From contig DASVCS010000026.1 in NCBI GenBank assembly GCA_036381495.1, positions 1 through 34,886 of the forward strand: a stretch of DNA of 34,886 nt. The letters are read 5' to 3'. Below, piece by piece: positions 14,501-26,098 of this stretch. This DNA is from DASVCS01 sp036381495 (GTDB lineage Bacteria; Gemmatimonadota; Gemmatimonadetes; Longimicrobiales; RSA9). The notes beneath the pieces were generated by a model. The model ran no database searches. It worked only from the letters and a program-made list of their open reading frames with translations, and was not told where the DNA came from. The translations under genes were made by a program, and so were the position numbers. Position 1 is the first letter of the stretch. Each line of letters starts with the position of its first letter.

Positions 14501-15666
14501 TGCACGCCATCCAGCGCGGCGGCGAGGTCCGCGATCAACAGGTCCGCGCCCTCGAGTCCCACCGAGATGCGGATCAGGCCGGGCGGGATCCCCTGCGCTT
14601 CGAGCTGCCGCGCGTTCGTGCCGCGATTCGGCGAGAGCGCGAGACTCTCGAAGCCGCCCCAGCTCACGCCGATCCGGAAGTGTTCGAGCGCGTCGATGAC
14701 GCGCGCGACGTCGTCGAATCCATCGCGGACCAGCTCGAAGCTGAGCAGCCCGGAGTACCCCGCGAGCTGTTTCTCGACCAGCGCCCGGTCCTCGGCGAAC
14801 GCCGGGTGATAGACGCGGCGGACCGCGGGGTGGTCGCGCAGGAACTGCGCGACGCGCAGCGCATCGGCCTCGTGCTGGCGGAGCCGGACCGGGAGCGTGC
14901 GCAGGCCGCGATGCAGCAGCCACGCGTCGAACGGCGCGAGGATTCCGCCGTTCAGCATGAACGCGCGGTAGAAGATCTCCTCCATCCGTTCGGCCGTCGT
15001 GATGACGGCGCCGGCGACGATGTCGCTGTGTCCGCCCAGGTACTTGGTCGCGCTGTGGACCACGATGTCGATGCCGAGCTGGATCGGCTTCTGGAAGAGC
15101 GGCGTCGCCCAACTGTTGTCGAGGCAGGTGAGGATGCCGCGCGCGCGCGCAATGGCGGCGACGCTCTCGATGTCGAGTACGCGGAAGAGCATGGTGCCGG
15201 GGCTCTCGAGCCAGATCAGCCGCGTCTCCGGGCGGATCGCGCGCTCGACGGCATCGGCGTCGAGGTCGAGCAGCACGTCGTGCTCGATGCCGAACCGGCG
15301 CAGATGCCGGGCGAGCTGGAGCGCGGGGCCGTAGACCTGGTTCACGAACAGGACGTGATCGCCCGCGCGCAGCAGCCCGAGCAGGACGGCGCTGATCGCG
15401 GCCATCCCTGAGGCGAAGCACTTGCACGCGCCGCCGCGCTCGAGCGCGGCCAGCTTCCGCTCGACGGCCTCGACCGTCGGGTTCTGGCCGCGCGTATACA
15501 CGTGGCTCCGGTACTCCGCGGCCTGAGCTTCGATCAGCGCGCGGAAGTTGGGGAACGTGAAGAGCGACGTCTGGACGATCGGCGGGCACGTCGGCGCGGC
15601 GTTCGCGCCGTCGCCGACGTCGTCGTCGGCAAGACAGATCGCGATGTCGGCAGGATCGATCGGCAT
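14497..15666 (-). CDS. Cys/Met metabolism PLP-dependent lyase
   Basis: A 389-residue fold-type I PLP enzyme of the cystathionine beta/gamma-lyase, methionine gamma-lyase and O-acetylhomoserine sulfhydrylase group. Landmarks are YTRGQNPTVEAVERKLAALE, then FASGMAAISAVLL (phosphate cup), D183 in LTCLDNSWATP (pyridine nitrogen) and the Schiff-base lysine K208 in HSATKYLGGHSD. NRGTNARQLEAQGIPPGLIRISVGLEG lies near the end. The exact reaction within the group is not readable from these motifs. The start is uncertain: ATG 15666 gives the usual length, while the open frame extends to TTG 15870 through an Arg/Pro-rich stretch. First gene of the coupled operon with nhaC and the DUF2071 gene. Confidence 0.88.
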   Translation of the reverse strand: MPIDPADIAICLADDDVGDGANAAPTCPPIVQTSLFTFPNFRALIEAQAAEYRSHVYTRGQNPTVEAVERKLAALERGGACKCFASGMAAISAVLLGLLRAGDHVLFVNQVYGPALQLARHLRRFGIEHDVLLDLDADAVERAIRPETRLIWLESPGTMLFRVLDIESVAAIARARGILTCLDNSWATPLFQKPIQLGIDIVVHSATKYLGGHSDIVAGAVITTAERMEEIFYRAFMLNGGILAPFDAWLLHRGLRTLPVRLRQHEADALRVAQFLRDHPAVRRVYHPAFAEDRALVEKQLAGYSGLLSFELVRDGFDDVARVIDALEHFRIGVSWGGFESLALSPNRGTNARQLEAQGIPPGLIRISVGLEGADLLIADLAAALDGVQ

Positions 15667-15892
15667 CTCTGGCGGCCTCGGGTACGGACGCCCGGCATCG
15701 GGCGCGACGTGGTCGTAGAATGCCGGATCATACGGCACGGCCGCGGCGTTGGGTAGGGTGGGACGGGGTCGCCCCGCCGGCCGAGAGCGGCCCGCCCGCG
15801 GGTTCGGAGCCACGCGGCCGCTCGCCGCGCTCGGTTCGCGGGCGCCTGCGACTCCGGAGTGACGCGACAACCGCTCTGGCCGGCGTTCGCCG

Positions 15893-16774
15893 TCAATGCC
15901 CGAGGAACTCCAGGAGCACCGAAACCAGCGCCGTCGGGTTCTCCTCGGGGATCCAGTGCCCCGTGCCGGGCACGCGAACGCCCGTGACGTCCTCGGCGAC
16001 CTCCCGCATCATCTCGGCGACCAGCGGCCCGGATGTGCTCTTCGTCCCCCACACCGCCAGCACCGGGATCGTCAGCTTGCCGTTGCGCGCCAGCGACTCC
16101 CGGTTGTCCGCCGCGTCCCGGTCGAACGCGCGGTACGCCTCGAACCCCGCGCGCATCGCCCCGGGCGCCGAATACGCGGAGACGTACACGTCCAGATCCG
16201 ACGCGCCGATCGCCGACGGATCGGAGATTCGCACGTTGAAGAACGTCTGGAGGTACTGCCGCTCGCGTCCGGCGACCAGCATCTCCGCGACGTCGCGCGC
16301 GCCGTGGAACGCGAAGTGCCAGACGCGCGGGTCGTTGCGCAGCCCGTCGAACACCTGCGTGCCCGGCAGCGGCGCATCCATCACCACGAGATGGGACATC
16401 TCATCGCGGTGCGCCTGCGCGTAGGCGTAGGCGATCATGAGTCCGATGTCGTGGCCGACGAGAGCGACCCGGCCGGCGATCCCCAGGTGCTCGCGCAGCA
16501 GCCGACGCACGTCCTCGGCCATGGTCCGCTTGTCGTATCCGCCGGGCGGCCGCCACGAGTCGCCGGCACCCCGGTAGTCGGGTGCGACGACCCGGAATCC
16601 GGCCTCCACGAGCGCCGGGATGATGCGGCGCCACTCCCACCATGTCTGAGGGAACCCGTGCAACAGCACCACGGTGCGATCGCCCGCGCCGGCCGTCACG
16701 TAGTGGAGGCGCAGCCCCGGCTCGATGTCGGCCATCCCGTGCGTCCAGATCGGCTGTGCAGCCGCCGTCGTCAT
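15893..16774 (-). CDS. alpha/beta hydrolase, epoxide hydrolase-like
   Basis: A 293-residue alpha/beta-hydrolase. The oxyanion segment HGFPQTWWEWR (39-49) is typical of epoxide hydrolases and haloacetate dehalogenases. The nucleophile elbow is GHDIG with D109, an aspartate rather than serine, as those two groups require. The catalytic histidine is H273 in GTGHWIPEENP, near the C-terminus. The cap region contains GFEAYRAFDRDAADN. It probably hydrolyses an epoxide or a carbon-halogen bond in the cytosol; there is no signal peptide. The start ATG at 16774 is chosen over a Pro/Arg-rich extension. It is divergent from a LysR regulator 168 bases away, the classical layout for regulator and target. 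Confidence 0.9.
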   Translation of the reverse strand: MTTAAAQPIWTHGMADIEPGLRLHYVTAGAGDRTVVLLHGFPQTWWEWRRIIPALVEAGFRVVAPDYRGAGDSWRPPGGYDKRTMAEDVRRLLREHLGIAGRVALVGHDIGLMIAYAYAQAHRDEMSHLVVMDAPLPGTQVFDGLRNDPRVWHFAFHGARDVAEMLVAGRERQYLQTFFNVRISDPSAIGASDLDVYVSAYSAPGAMRAGFEAYRAFDRDAADNRESLARNGKLTIPVLAVWGTKSTSGPLVAEMMREVAEDVTGVRVPGTGHWIPEENPTALVSVLLEFLGH

Positions 16775-16942
16775 ATCCCGGTTCTCCGTGATCGTGGGTG
16801 ATTCTTCGTGCGCGGGCGGTCGCACCGGCGGGCGGTCGGACCCGGCCCGGGGTGCTCCGCACGCGGGCACAAAGGCCGCTCGTGCGGTATTCCTCCATCA
16901 GGCTACCCTGGCACGTGCTCATGCTCAAATGAGAGGTGGTTC

Positions 16943-17836
16943 ATGATGGGGCCATGGACGCGCGCCGCGGCGGCGGGGCGCATCACCGACGCGCAGTTGC
17001 GCGCGCTCGTGGCCGTGGCGGATGACGGCAGTTACACGCACGCGGCGCGGCGGCTGGGGCTGACGCAGTCCGCGGTGAGTCACGCGATCACGGCGCTCGA
17101 GCGGCTCCTGGGGGTGGCGCTCATCGAGCGAAGCGCGCGAGGCATCCGCCTGACGGCTGCCGGCGCGCGCGCACTCGCGCACGCCCGCGAGATCCTGCGG
17201 CTGAAGGCGGCGCTGGTGCAGGACGTGGCGGCGGCGGGGCGAGGAGCGCGGCGGCGTCTGCGCATCGCGTCCTTCGGCCCGACGGCCTCGCGGAGGCTGT
17301 TGCCGCCGCTGCTCGATCGCTTCGCCGCGCGCCATCCGCACGTCGACGTCGCCATCGCCGAGGGGACCGATGATGAAGCGGCGCGGTGGCTCCACGAAGG
17401 CGCGGTCGACGCGGCCTTCGTGACGTTGCCCAACGGCGACTTCGATACCGTGCTGGTCGCGAAGGACGAGCTGTGCACGGTGCTGCCGGCCGGACATCCG
17501 CTGGCGCGACTGCCGCGCGTCGCGCCGACGCAGCTCGGCGATGATCCGTTCATCCTGACGACCGGCGGGTGCGAGCGGCTCGTGCGTGAGGCCGCGGGGC
17601 CGACGCCGCTCGACGTGCGCTACGAGATCCGCGAGATCGACACGCTGGTCGAGATGGTCGGCCGCGGCTTCGGGATCGCGGTCACGCCACGGCTCGCGCT
17701 CCCCGACGTGCCGCCGAGCGGCGTCGCCTTCGTGCCGCTCGACACGCCGCTCGAACGGCTCGTCGGGCTGGCCGTGCGGCGGCACGAGGGCGCGGGTTCG
17801 GCGGCGCGCGCGCTCCTCGAGCTCGCGCGGTCGTGA
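16943..17836 (+). CDS. LysR family transcriptional regulator
   Basis: A 297-residue LysR-type regulator. The N-terminal winged helix (about 13-72) reads ITDAQLRALVAVADDGSYTHAARRLGLTQSAVSHAITALERLLGVALIERSARGIRLT. The long linker helix and the periplasmic-binding-like effector domain follow (RRLRIASFGPTASRRLLPPLL to the end, with LPAGHPLA and GFGIAVTPRLAL). Two consecutive ATG codons at 16943 and 16946 follow GAGAGGTGG; either can serve. It is divergent from the epoxide-hydrolase-like gene and probably regulates that gene. I see CTCAAATGAG at 16924-16933 just before the start but no convincing T-N11-A pair. Confidence 0.93.
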   Translation: MMGPWTRAAAAGRITDAQLRALVAVADDGSYTHAARRLGLTQSAVSHAITALERLLGVALIERSARGIRLTAAGARALAHAREILRLKAALVQDVAAAGRGARRRLRIASFGPTASRRLLPPLLDRFAARHPHVDVAIAEGTDDEAARWLHEGAVDAAFVTLPNGDFDTVLVAKDELCTVLPAGHPLARLPRVAPTQLGDDPFILTTGGCERLVREAAGPTPLDVRYEIREIDTLVEMVGRGFGIAVTPRLALPDVPPSGVAFVPLDTPLERLVGLAVRRHEGAGSAARALLELARS

Positions 17837-17864
17837 CTCGGTCGCGGTTGCGGACCAGGCGCCG

Positions 17865-17908
17865 TTTCCCGGTCTTGCTCCGAATCGCCATGCGGGGCGG
17901 CCGTGGCA
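17865..17908. repeat. dispersed intergenic repeat, second family, copy 1
   Basis: This 44-base stretch aligns to 24721-24764 in the same orientation. The pair shares TCTTGCTCC, then after a few differences GCCATGCGGGGCGGCCG. It lies 28 bases after the LysR stop, in the 259-base gap before the propeller gene. Confidence 0.7.
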
Positions 17909-18095
17909 GCGGCGTGTGCGGCCGTGGTGTTTGCCGGGGCTTTTTCACACGAGGTCGCCTTGCTCCGCTCTCCGCGGCGCCCCAGATTGCGCGAGAGCGA
18001 AGGGCCCGATCGACGCGCCGCCCGCCCGGATCGGTGCGTGAGCGGCTCTCATGCGCCGGGCCACGCCACATCCACGCAATCCAGGAGCATGCGCC

Positions 18096-21341
<3,246 letters not shown>

Positions 21342-21360
21342 GCGGAAGCCGCGCGGGTGG

Positions 21361-21498
21361 GCTTACGCGTAAGCGCAGCGCGCGCGGCGGTTCAGCGGCA
21401 CGGCGTCGCTCCGGGGCTGTTGCGACGCTCGTCGCATCGAGCCAGAAGCGCACCAACTCGAGTTCGTCGGCACCGCGTCGCTCGGCGGCTGTTGCGAC
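21361..21498. repeat. 14-bp palindrome and 31-bp direct repeat
   Basis: GCTTACGCGTAAGC (21361-21374) is a perfect palindrome 20 bases after the propeller gene stop. Then a 31-base sequence at 21396-21426 recurs at 21468-21498 with 28 matches; both end GGCTGTTGCGAC. The region lies between convergent genes and could end transcription from either side. No T tract is present. Confidence 0.65.
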
Positions 21499-21570
21499 CG
21501 CCGCGTCGTGAAACCGGTCTTCCGGATGAGCCGGGGAGCGGCGGCAAGCGGCGCTCGGCGCGCCCGCGCG

Positions 21571-21927
21571 TCACAGGATCTCGAGCACGCGCTCCGGCGG
21601 GCGGCCGAGCACGGCGCGATCGCCGCGCTCGATGATCGGGCGCTGTACCAGCTCGGGGTGCGCCGCCATGGCATCCAGCAGCCGGGCATCGGGGACCGCC
21701 GGGTCATCGAGGCCGAGTTCGGTGTACGCGGAGTGGCGCCGGCGCAACAGCTCCCGGGGCGAGATCCCCATCTTCCCGATCAGCTCGACCAGCTTTTCGC
21801 GGCTGAGCGGGTCCACCGTGTAGTCGACGCGCTCGAAATCGATGCCGCCTTCCGTGAGCAGCGCGGTCAGCCGGCGGCACGTGCTGCACGTCGGCTTCTC
21901 GTAGACGATGATCCGGTCACCGGGCAT
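21571..21927 (-). CDS. ArsC/Spx family reductase
   Basis: A 118-residue thioredoxin-fold protein. It opens RIIVYEKPTCSTCRRLTALL, with C14 and C17 in a CxxC of the ArsC/YffB/Spx type. It continues with VDYTVDPLSREKLVELIGKMGISPRELLRRR. Its end, HPELVQRPIIERGDRAVLGRPPERVLEIL, is the usual (R)P-I-x-E...GRPPE ending of arsenate reductase-like proteins. The CxxC, rather than CX5R, makes arsenate reduction by the glutaredoxin route uncertain; many such proteins have other thiol roles. No arsenic genes are nearby. It stands alone, convergent to the propeller gene. Confidence 0.87.
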   Translation of the reverse strand: MPGDRIIVYEKPTCSTCRRLTALLTEGGIDFERVDYTVDPLSREKLVELIGKMGISPRELLRRRHSAYTELGLDDPAVPDARLLDAMAAHPELVQRPIIERGDRAVLGRPPERVLEIL

Positions 21928-22055
21928 TGTGGTCCTCCAGTCTCGCCGGGGCGGCTCCGCCCCATGTCTCGGGAAGCGCGCCGGGGCGCGCCGCCGTGTC
22001 CCGGGATGGACCCGCGGGCGCCGGTCGCCGCAAGCCCGTCGCGCTCCGCGGGTGT

Positions 22056-22586
22056 TCAGCGCTCCCCGCCCAACGGCTTCTCGAGCAGCACGACCTGCTT
22101 CCGCCCGCCGTCCGTGAGCTGCGTGCCGACGCGGCGGAAGCCGAGCCGTTCATGGAAACGCAGCGACGGCTCGTTGCGCGGGCGGAGGTTCACCTCACAG
22201 GTGAGCACGGGCGCGTGCGGCGCCGAGAAGCGGGCGAAGTCGTCGTACAGCGCCGCGCCGAGGCCGCGCCCGCGTGCCTCCTCCGCGACCACGATCCGGT
22301 CCACGTACGCGAACCGCTCGTGGCGCCGCGAGAACCAGCGGTAGTTCGGACTCTCGTACGCGTGGCCGGCGAAGAGGCCGATCAGGAACGCGACGACGTC
22401 GCCCGCCTCGGCCTCCGCTACGCGGAAGTACTCGGCGCGCTGCGCGAACCGCTCGATGTCGGCCGGCGTGAGCGAGTTCACCGCCGGGAGGGCGGCCTCG
22501 TTCAGCGCATGGATCGCCTCGAGGTCCGCCGGCACGGCATCCCGCAGGCGGAAGCCCGCCGGCGCTGGCATCGATTCGGCTGTCAT
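22056..22586 (-). CDS. GNAT family N-acetyltransferase
   Basis: A 176-residue acetyltransferase. It begins GFRLRDAVPADLEAIHALNEAALPAVNSL. The acetyl-CoA pyrophosphate loop is RIVVAEEARGRGLGAALYDDF (R/Q-x-x-G-x-G/A as RGRGLG). It ends with VNLRPRNEPSLRFHERLGFRRVGTQ, the NxxSxxFxxxxGF motif of GNATs. The substrate is unknown. ATG 22586 or ATG 22571 could be the start; neither has a clear ribosome-binding site. The 209 bases upstream to the DinB gene show nothing I can call. Confidence 0.88.
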   Translation of the reverse strand: MTAESMPAPAGFRLRDAVPADLEAIHALNEAALPAVNSLTPADIERFAQRAEYFRVAEAEAGDVVAFLIGLFAGHAYESPNYRWFSRRHERFAYVDRIVVAEEARGRGLGAALYDDFARFSAPHAPVLTCEVNLRPRNEPSLRFHERLGFRRVGTQLTDGGRKQVVLLEKPLGGER

Positions 22587-22795
22587 CGATCGGCTTCGTA
22601 CTCCCGGTGCCACGTCCGCCGTGCGATGGGCTCCGCGCGAAATTGGGATGGCGTGGCCGCTGCGGCAAGGCGGTTGCGGACGGCGGTTGTGGACCCGGCC
22701 GCAGCGGGCGGGCCGCGCGTGCGCGGACGGGAGCCGCGCGCGCGCCGCCGTCGCGGCTGCCCCAGCTCGCCGGCCTCGAACAGCCCCCGCGTCCC

Positions 22796-23374
22796 TCACT
22801 TCCGCCCGGCCGCCTCGGCCGTGTGGGTCGGATCGGCGCCCTCCCACGTGACGTCGCCCGTCGGGCCGTAGGTCGGCGGGACGCGCCGGCCCAGGAGCCG
22901 GAGGTAGACGGTGAGCTGCGTGCGATGGTGCGCGGTGTGGAGCACGCGTCGCCAGAAGACCCACACGCGCTCCCGCTCGACGTCGAAGAACGGCACGCGC
23001 ACGAGCCACCACGCCTGGTCCTGCGCGGCGAGGAACGGGAGGCGCGCCCGCGCGAGCCGGATGAAGCGATCGATGCAGGCCTCGACCGTGAGCTCGCCGG
23101 CCGGCAGGACCTCGCCCGCGGGCGGCTCGGGTGCGCCCAGGAACTCGCCGAAGAAGCGTCGCTCGGAAAGGAGCTGGTGCTTCAGGATATCGGCGACGCT
23201 GCTCGCGCGCGGATGCGGGCGGTACGCCAGGTCGGCATCCGAGAACTCCCGCCAGACCGAGACGACCTTGTTGCTCTCGCTCGCGTACGTGTCGAGGAGG
23301 TGCTGCGCGAAGGGGAAGGAGGCGCGGGGAACGTCCGCGTCCCCGATCGCGCTGTAGGCGTAGCGCATCGGCAC
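22796..23374 (-). CDS. DinB family protein
   Basis: A 192-residue four-helix protein of the DinB/YfiT superfamily. The three metal-ligand histidines expected are H66 in ILKHQLLSERR and H146 and H150 in RVLHTAHHRTQLTVYLRLLG. Helix 1 reads FAQHLLDTYASESNKVVSVWREFSDADL. Family members include thiol transferases and putative metal-dependent hydrolases, so the activity is open. I chose GTG 23374 as the start because AGGAGG lies nine bases upstream; ATG 23368 is six bases further in. Confidence 0.87.
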   Translation of the reverse strand: MPMRYAYSAIGDADVPRASFPFAQHLLDTYASESNKVVSVWREFSDADLAYRPHPRASSVADILKHQLLSERRFFGEFLGAPEPPAGEVLPAGELTVEACIDRFIRLARARLPFLAAQDQAWWLVRVPFFDVERERVWVFWRRVLHTAHHRTQLTVYLRLLGRRVPPTYGPTGDVTWEGADPTHTAEAAGRK

Positions 23375-23747
23375 GGTTCACATCCTCCTGCTCGGTGAAG
23401 CCACGCGACGCCGGGATCGCCATCTGCGGGCGGGACGCCGCACTGGCCACCCCGGGTCGCCGATGATCGTCTCCACTCGGACACCCCGACCCTTCCGCGC
23501 ACCGCCCAGGGGCCGCTGCCGGGATCCGCCGCCCGTCGCGGGGAGCCCCTGCGGCCTCCACGCACTCGCCGATGATGCCACCGGGTCGGTTCCGCGTCAA
23601 TCGCGGTCGACACCGTGATGCTCCACGCCCGCGGCGGCCGCGGCTTGCCCGCGCGCGTCCGCCCGCATATCCTTCGGCGTGGAAGGACGGGCCCGGCACC
23701 GCGCGGGACCGGGCGCGGCCCCCATTCACGGCAACCGGACGCGGCGT
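23375..23747. other. intergenic region, no feature recognised
   Basis: About 370 bases between the divergent DinB and hypothetical genes. It contains the DinB ribosome-binding site at its left end. I see no supported small gene, repeat family member or strong hairpin. Confidence 0.5.
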
Positions 23748-24539
23748 ATGGCGTCGGACGGCGACAGGATCTTCGGCGACCGCGAGACCGCGCTCATCCT
23801 CCAGAAAGCGGCCGAGCTTCAGGCGCAGCGCGGCGGCCGTTCGAGCGGGCTGACGCTCGAAGAGCTGCGGCAGATCGCGAGCGAGGCCGGCATCGAGCCG
23901 CATTTCGTGGACGAGGCGTGGGCCGAGCTGCGCGGGCCGAAAGCGCCGCCCGCGCCGCCCAAGCGGAAGACGCGGCGCGGCCAGACGCGGTGGGAGCAGC
24001 GGCTCGCGTTGCCCGTCCGACTCGACAACGAGGACGTGCGCGCCCTACTCGCGCACCTCGAGGCCGAGTTCGGCGGGCACGGTACGATCACCGAATTGAG
24101 CTGCGGCACGGTGTGGACGCAGTACCGGCTGCGGCACGGCCACACGCACGCAGCCGTCGAGAAGACCGAGACCGGCACGCGGCTCCACATCGCGCTCGAG
24201 CGGTCGACCCAGCGCAAGTTCATGCGTCGAGTCGGTGGCGTGATCGGCGGCGTCATCGGCGCATTTTTCGGTGCCCTGACCGACGAGCCCGCCGGCCTCA
24301 TGCTCCTCACCGGCCTCGGCATCACGTTTGGCAACCTCAGCGGCCGCGGCACCTGGCGCCTCATCGCCCTGCGCTGGTCCGAGCGGCTGGACCGCCTCAT
24401 CTCGACCCTGTCCGGCGAAGCGCTGCGCAACGGAACCCCTCTGTCCGCGCCGCCCGCGCCGCCCGCGCCCCGGTCCGGCGGCCCCGAGGCGGCAGTCCCT
24501 GGCGGACAGGCGGCCGTCCGCCAGGCCGACCGGCCGTAG
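23748..24539 (+). CDS. hypothetical protein with short helical N-terminal domain
   Basis: A 263-residue protein. The N-terminus IFGDRETALILQKAAELQAQ and LTLEELRQIASEAGIEPHFVDEAWAEL form a compact helical module seen in many GC-rich phyla. A linker rich in Pro/Lys/Arg follows (PKAPPAPPKRKTRRG). A beta-rich middle (VRLDNEDVRALLAHLEAEFGGHGTIT to GTRLHIALERS) comes next, and then a Gly-rich hydrophobic hairpin (RRVGGVIGGVIGAFFGALTDEPAGLMLLTGLGITFG) that could insert in a membrane. The C-terminus is a Pro/Ala tail. Function unknown. ATG 23748 starts just before the conserved module. A strong hairpin follows the stop by four bases. Confidence 0.7.
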   Translation: MASDGDRIFGDRETALILQKAAELQAQRGGRSSGLTLEELRQIASEAGIEPHFVDEAWAELRGPKAPPAPPKRKTRRGQTRWEQRLALPVRLDNEDVRALLAHLEAEFGGHGTITELSCGTVWTQYRLRHGHTHAAVEKTETGTRLHIALERSTQRKFMRRVGGVIGGVIGAFFGALTDEPAGLMLLTGLGITFGNLSGRGTWRLIALRWSERLDRLISTLSGEALRNGTPLSAPPAPPAPRSGGPEAAVPGGQAAVRQADRP

Positions 24540-24543
24540 ACAC

Positions 24544-24585
24544 GGGAATCGTGAGGCCGTCAGAGTGGACAGCCTCACGATCCCC
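24544..24585 (+). terminator. stem-loop after hypothetical gene
   Basis: Arms at 24544-24557 and 24572-24585 pair over 14 bases with one mismatch (core ATCGTGAGGC/GCCTCACGAT), with a 14-base loop, starting four bases after the stop. There is no T tract, so factor-independent termination is uncertain, but the position fits. Confidence 0.6.
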
Positions 24586-25040
24586 TCCGTCCGGCTCACG
24601 ACCTCTTCTCCGCATACCGGATGAACAGGCTCTCGTCGGCTTCGCGGTTCCATACCGTCGCGTAGAACACGCCTGGCCGCCCAACGCGCGGGGAAACGCG
24701 GTGCGCCCACCTCCACGGGCTCTCCCGATCTTGCTCCAAATTGCCATGCGGGGCGGCCGCGGCGCCCGGCGGGGCGGGGGCGGTCCGCGCTTCAGTCGCA
24801 CACCCCCTCGTCGCTCGCCGGTCGGCCCGTGGATCGGCCTTCGGCCATGGATCGTTCCCGGTTCACGTGATTGCTCCGGCGCGCGTTCAGCGGAGCAAAC
24901 CCCGCGCCGGTCGACCGCCGCTTGCCGTGTGCGGCGCGCCGGCGGCATCTTTCACCGCGCGCAGGGGGCGGCCGGCATCGGGCCGGAGCCGCGATCCGGC
25001 CGCGAAGCCGGCATCGGCCAGGGGCGATCCAGGGAGTACC
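24586..25040. other. intergenic region upstream of map
   Basis: About 450 bases with no gene I can support. It contains the second-family repeat copy at 24721-24764. On the minus strand a short segment ending at 24598 reads GVFYATVWNREADESL and onward to a TGA, which looks protein-like but has no supported start. It could be the remnant of a gene end. Confidence 0.45.
24721..24764. repeat. dispersed intergenic repeat, second family, copy 2
   Basis: Partner of 17865-17908, same orientation, 6.9 kb away, sharing TCTTGCTCC and GCCATGCGGGGCGGCCG. Both copies lie upstream of a plus-strand gene in long gaps. Confidence 0.7.
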
Positions 25041-25784
25041 ATGTCGATCGAGACGCAGCAGGACCTTCAGGGACTTCGGCGGGCGGGCCGCGTCGTGGCT
25101 CGCGCGCTCGATGCGATGCGTGCCGCGCTCCGTCCCGGGATCACGACCGCGGAGCTGGACGACATCGCGGAGCGAGTGCTCGACGACCACGGCGCGCGCT
25201 CGGCGCCCCGGCTCGTGTACGGCTTCCCCGGCGCGACCTGCATCAGCGTGAACGATGAGGCGGTGCACGGTGTCCCGGGACCGCGAACGGTGCGCGAAGG
25301 GGACCTCGTCACGCTGGACGCGACGGTCGAGCTGGACGGCTACTTCGCCGATGCGGCCATCACGGTCGCCGTTCCTCCGGCCGCACCCGTGGCGATCCGC
25401 CTCATCGCGACCGCGGAAGCCGCGTTCCGGAAGGCCGCCGCCCTCGTCCGGGCGGGCCGCCGGCTCACCGAGGTCGGCGCGGCGGTCGAGGCACAGGTCC
25501 GGCGCGGCGGATTCCGCGTCCTCCGCGACCTCTGCGGACACGGCATCGGCCGCAGCATCCACGAGAGCCCGGAAGTGCCGAACCATGCCGTGCCCGGGCT
25601 GCGCGACCGCCTCGAGAACGGCATGGTCATCGCGCTCGAACCGATCATCTCCGAGACCGCCGACCACTCTCGCGTCGACCCCGATGGCTGGACGATCCGC
25701 AGCGCCGACGGCAGCCTCACCGCTCACTACGAGCACACGCTCGTGGTGACCCCGTCGCGGCCGCTCGTGCTCACCCTGCCATAG
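25041..25784 (+). CDS. map: type I methionine aminopeptidase
   Basis: A 247-residue cytosolic metalloenzyme that removes the initiator Met from nascent proteins. All metal ligands are present: D93 and D104 (TLDATVELDGYFADAAITV), H167 (LCGHGIGRSIHESP), E200 (MVIALEP) and E231 (AHYEHTLVVT). H76 in NDEAVHGVPG matches the substrate-site histidine. The length fits the short type Ia form without an N-terminal extension. AGGGAG lies four bases before the ATG. It is not in the usual secY-map-infA ribosomal cluster, so it may be a second copy; that cannot be tested in this window. Confidence 0.96.
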   Translation: MSIETQQDLQGLRRAGRVVARALDAMRAALRPGITTAELDDIAERVLDDHGARSAPRLVYGFPGATCISVNDEAVHGVPGPRTVREGDLVTLDATVELDGYFADAAITVAVPPAAPVAIRLIATAEAAFRKAAALVRAGRRLTEVGAAVEAQVRRGGFRVLRDLCGHGIGRSIHESPEVPNHAVPGLRDRLENGMVIALEPIISETADHSRVDPDGWTIRSADGSLTAHYEHTLVVTPSRPLVLTLP

Positions 25785-25862
25785 AGCGGTTGTCGGGTCA
25801 TTTCGGAGTCGACGGCGCTGGCGGTACGAGCGCAGCAAGGGGCCCCTCCTCGATCCCCCTCT

Positions 25863-26052
25863 CGTGCGCGTGCGCGTGCGCGAGCGCGTGCGCGAAGGGG
25901 TGCGCCGCCCGCTCCCGCCCCCGGCCGTTTCCCATCCCGTCTGACGTGCGCGTGCGGGTGCGCGAGCGCGTGCGATGCGGGTGCGCGTCCCGCTCCCGCT
26001 CCCGTCGGCGCCGCGGAGGCGCCGATCCCGTAAACGTAAACGTTCCCGCTCC
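25863..26052. repeat. hexamer-word and GGCGCC-hairpin module 2
   Basis: This fills most of the 314-base gap between the convergent map and dienelactone-hydrolase genes. CGTGCG three times, CGAGCG, CGTGCG (25863-25892) is repeated almost exactly at 25945-25974. Then come GCTCCC words and TCCCGTCGGCGCC-GCGGA-GGCGCCGATCCCGT (arms at 26007-26012 and 26018-26023), two GTAAAC words and more GCTCCC words. The last 26 bases (26027-26052) recur exactly at 27222-27247. Confidence 0.75.
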
Positions 26053-26098
26053 CGCTCCCGCTCCCGGCCGTTCCCCGCCCGCCGCGCACGCCCCGACC

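Noticed and set aside
13343..14809. Plus-strand frame opposite nhaC and the PLP lyase
   Set aside because: Shadow frame; it crosses two convincing genes of the other strand and has no sensible protein pattern.
24598..24690. Short minus-strand segment with protein-like end (GVFYATVWNREADESL)
   Set aside because: There is no supported start or ribosome-binding site, and the upstream frame becomes Arg/Pro-rich; at best a remnant.
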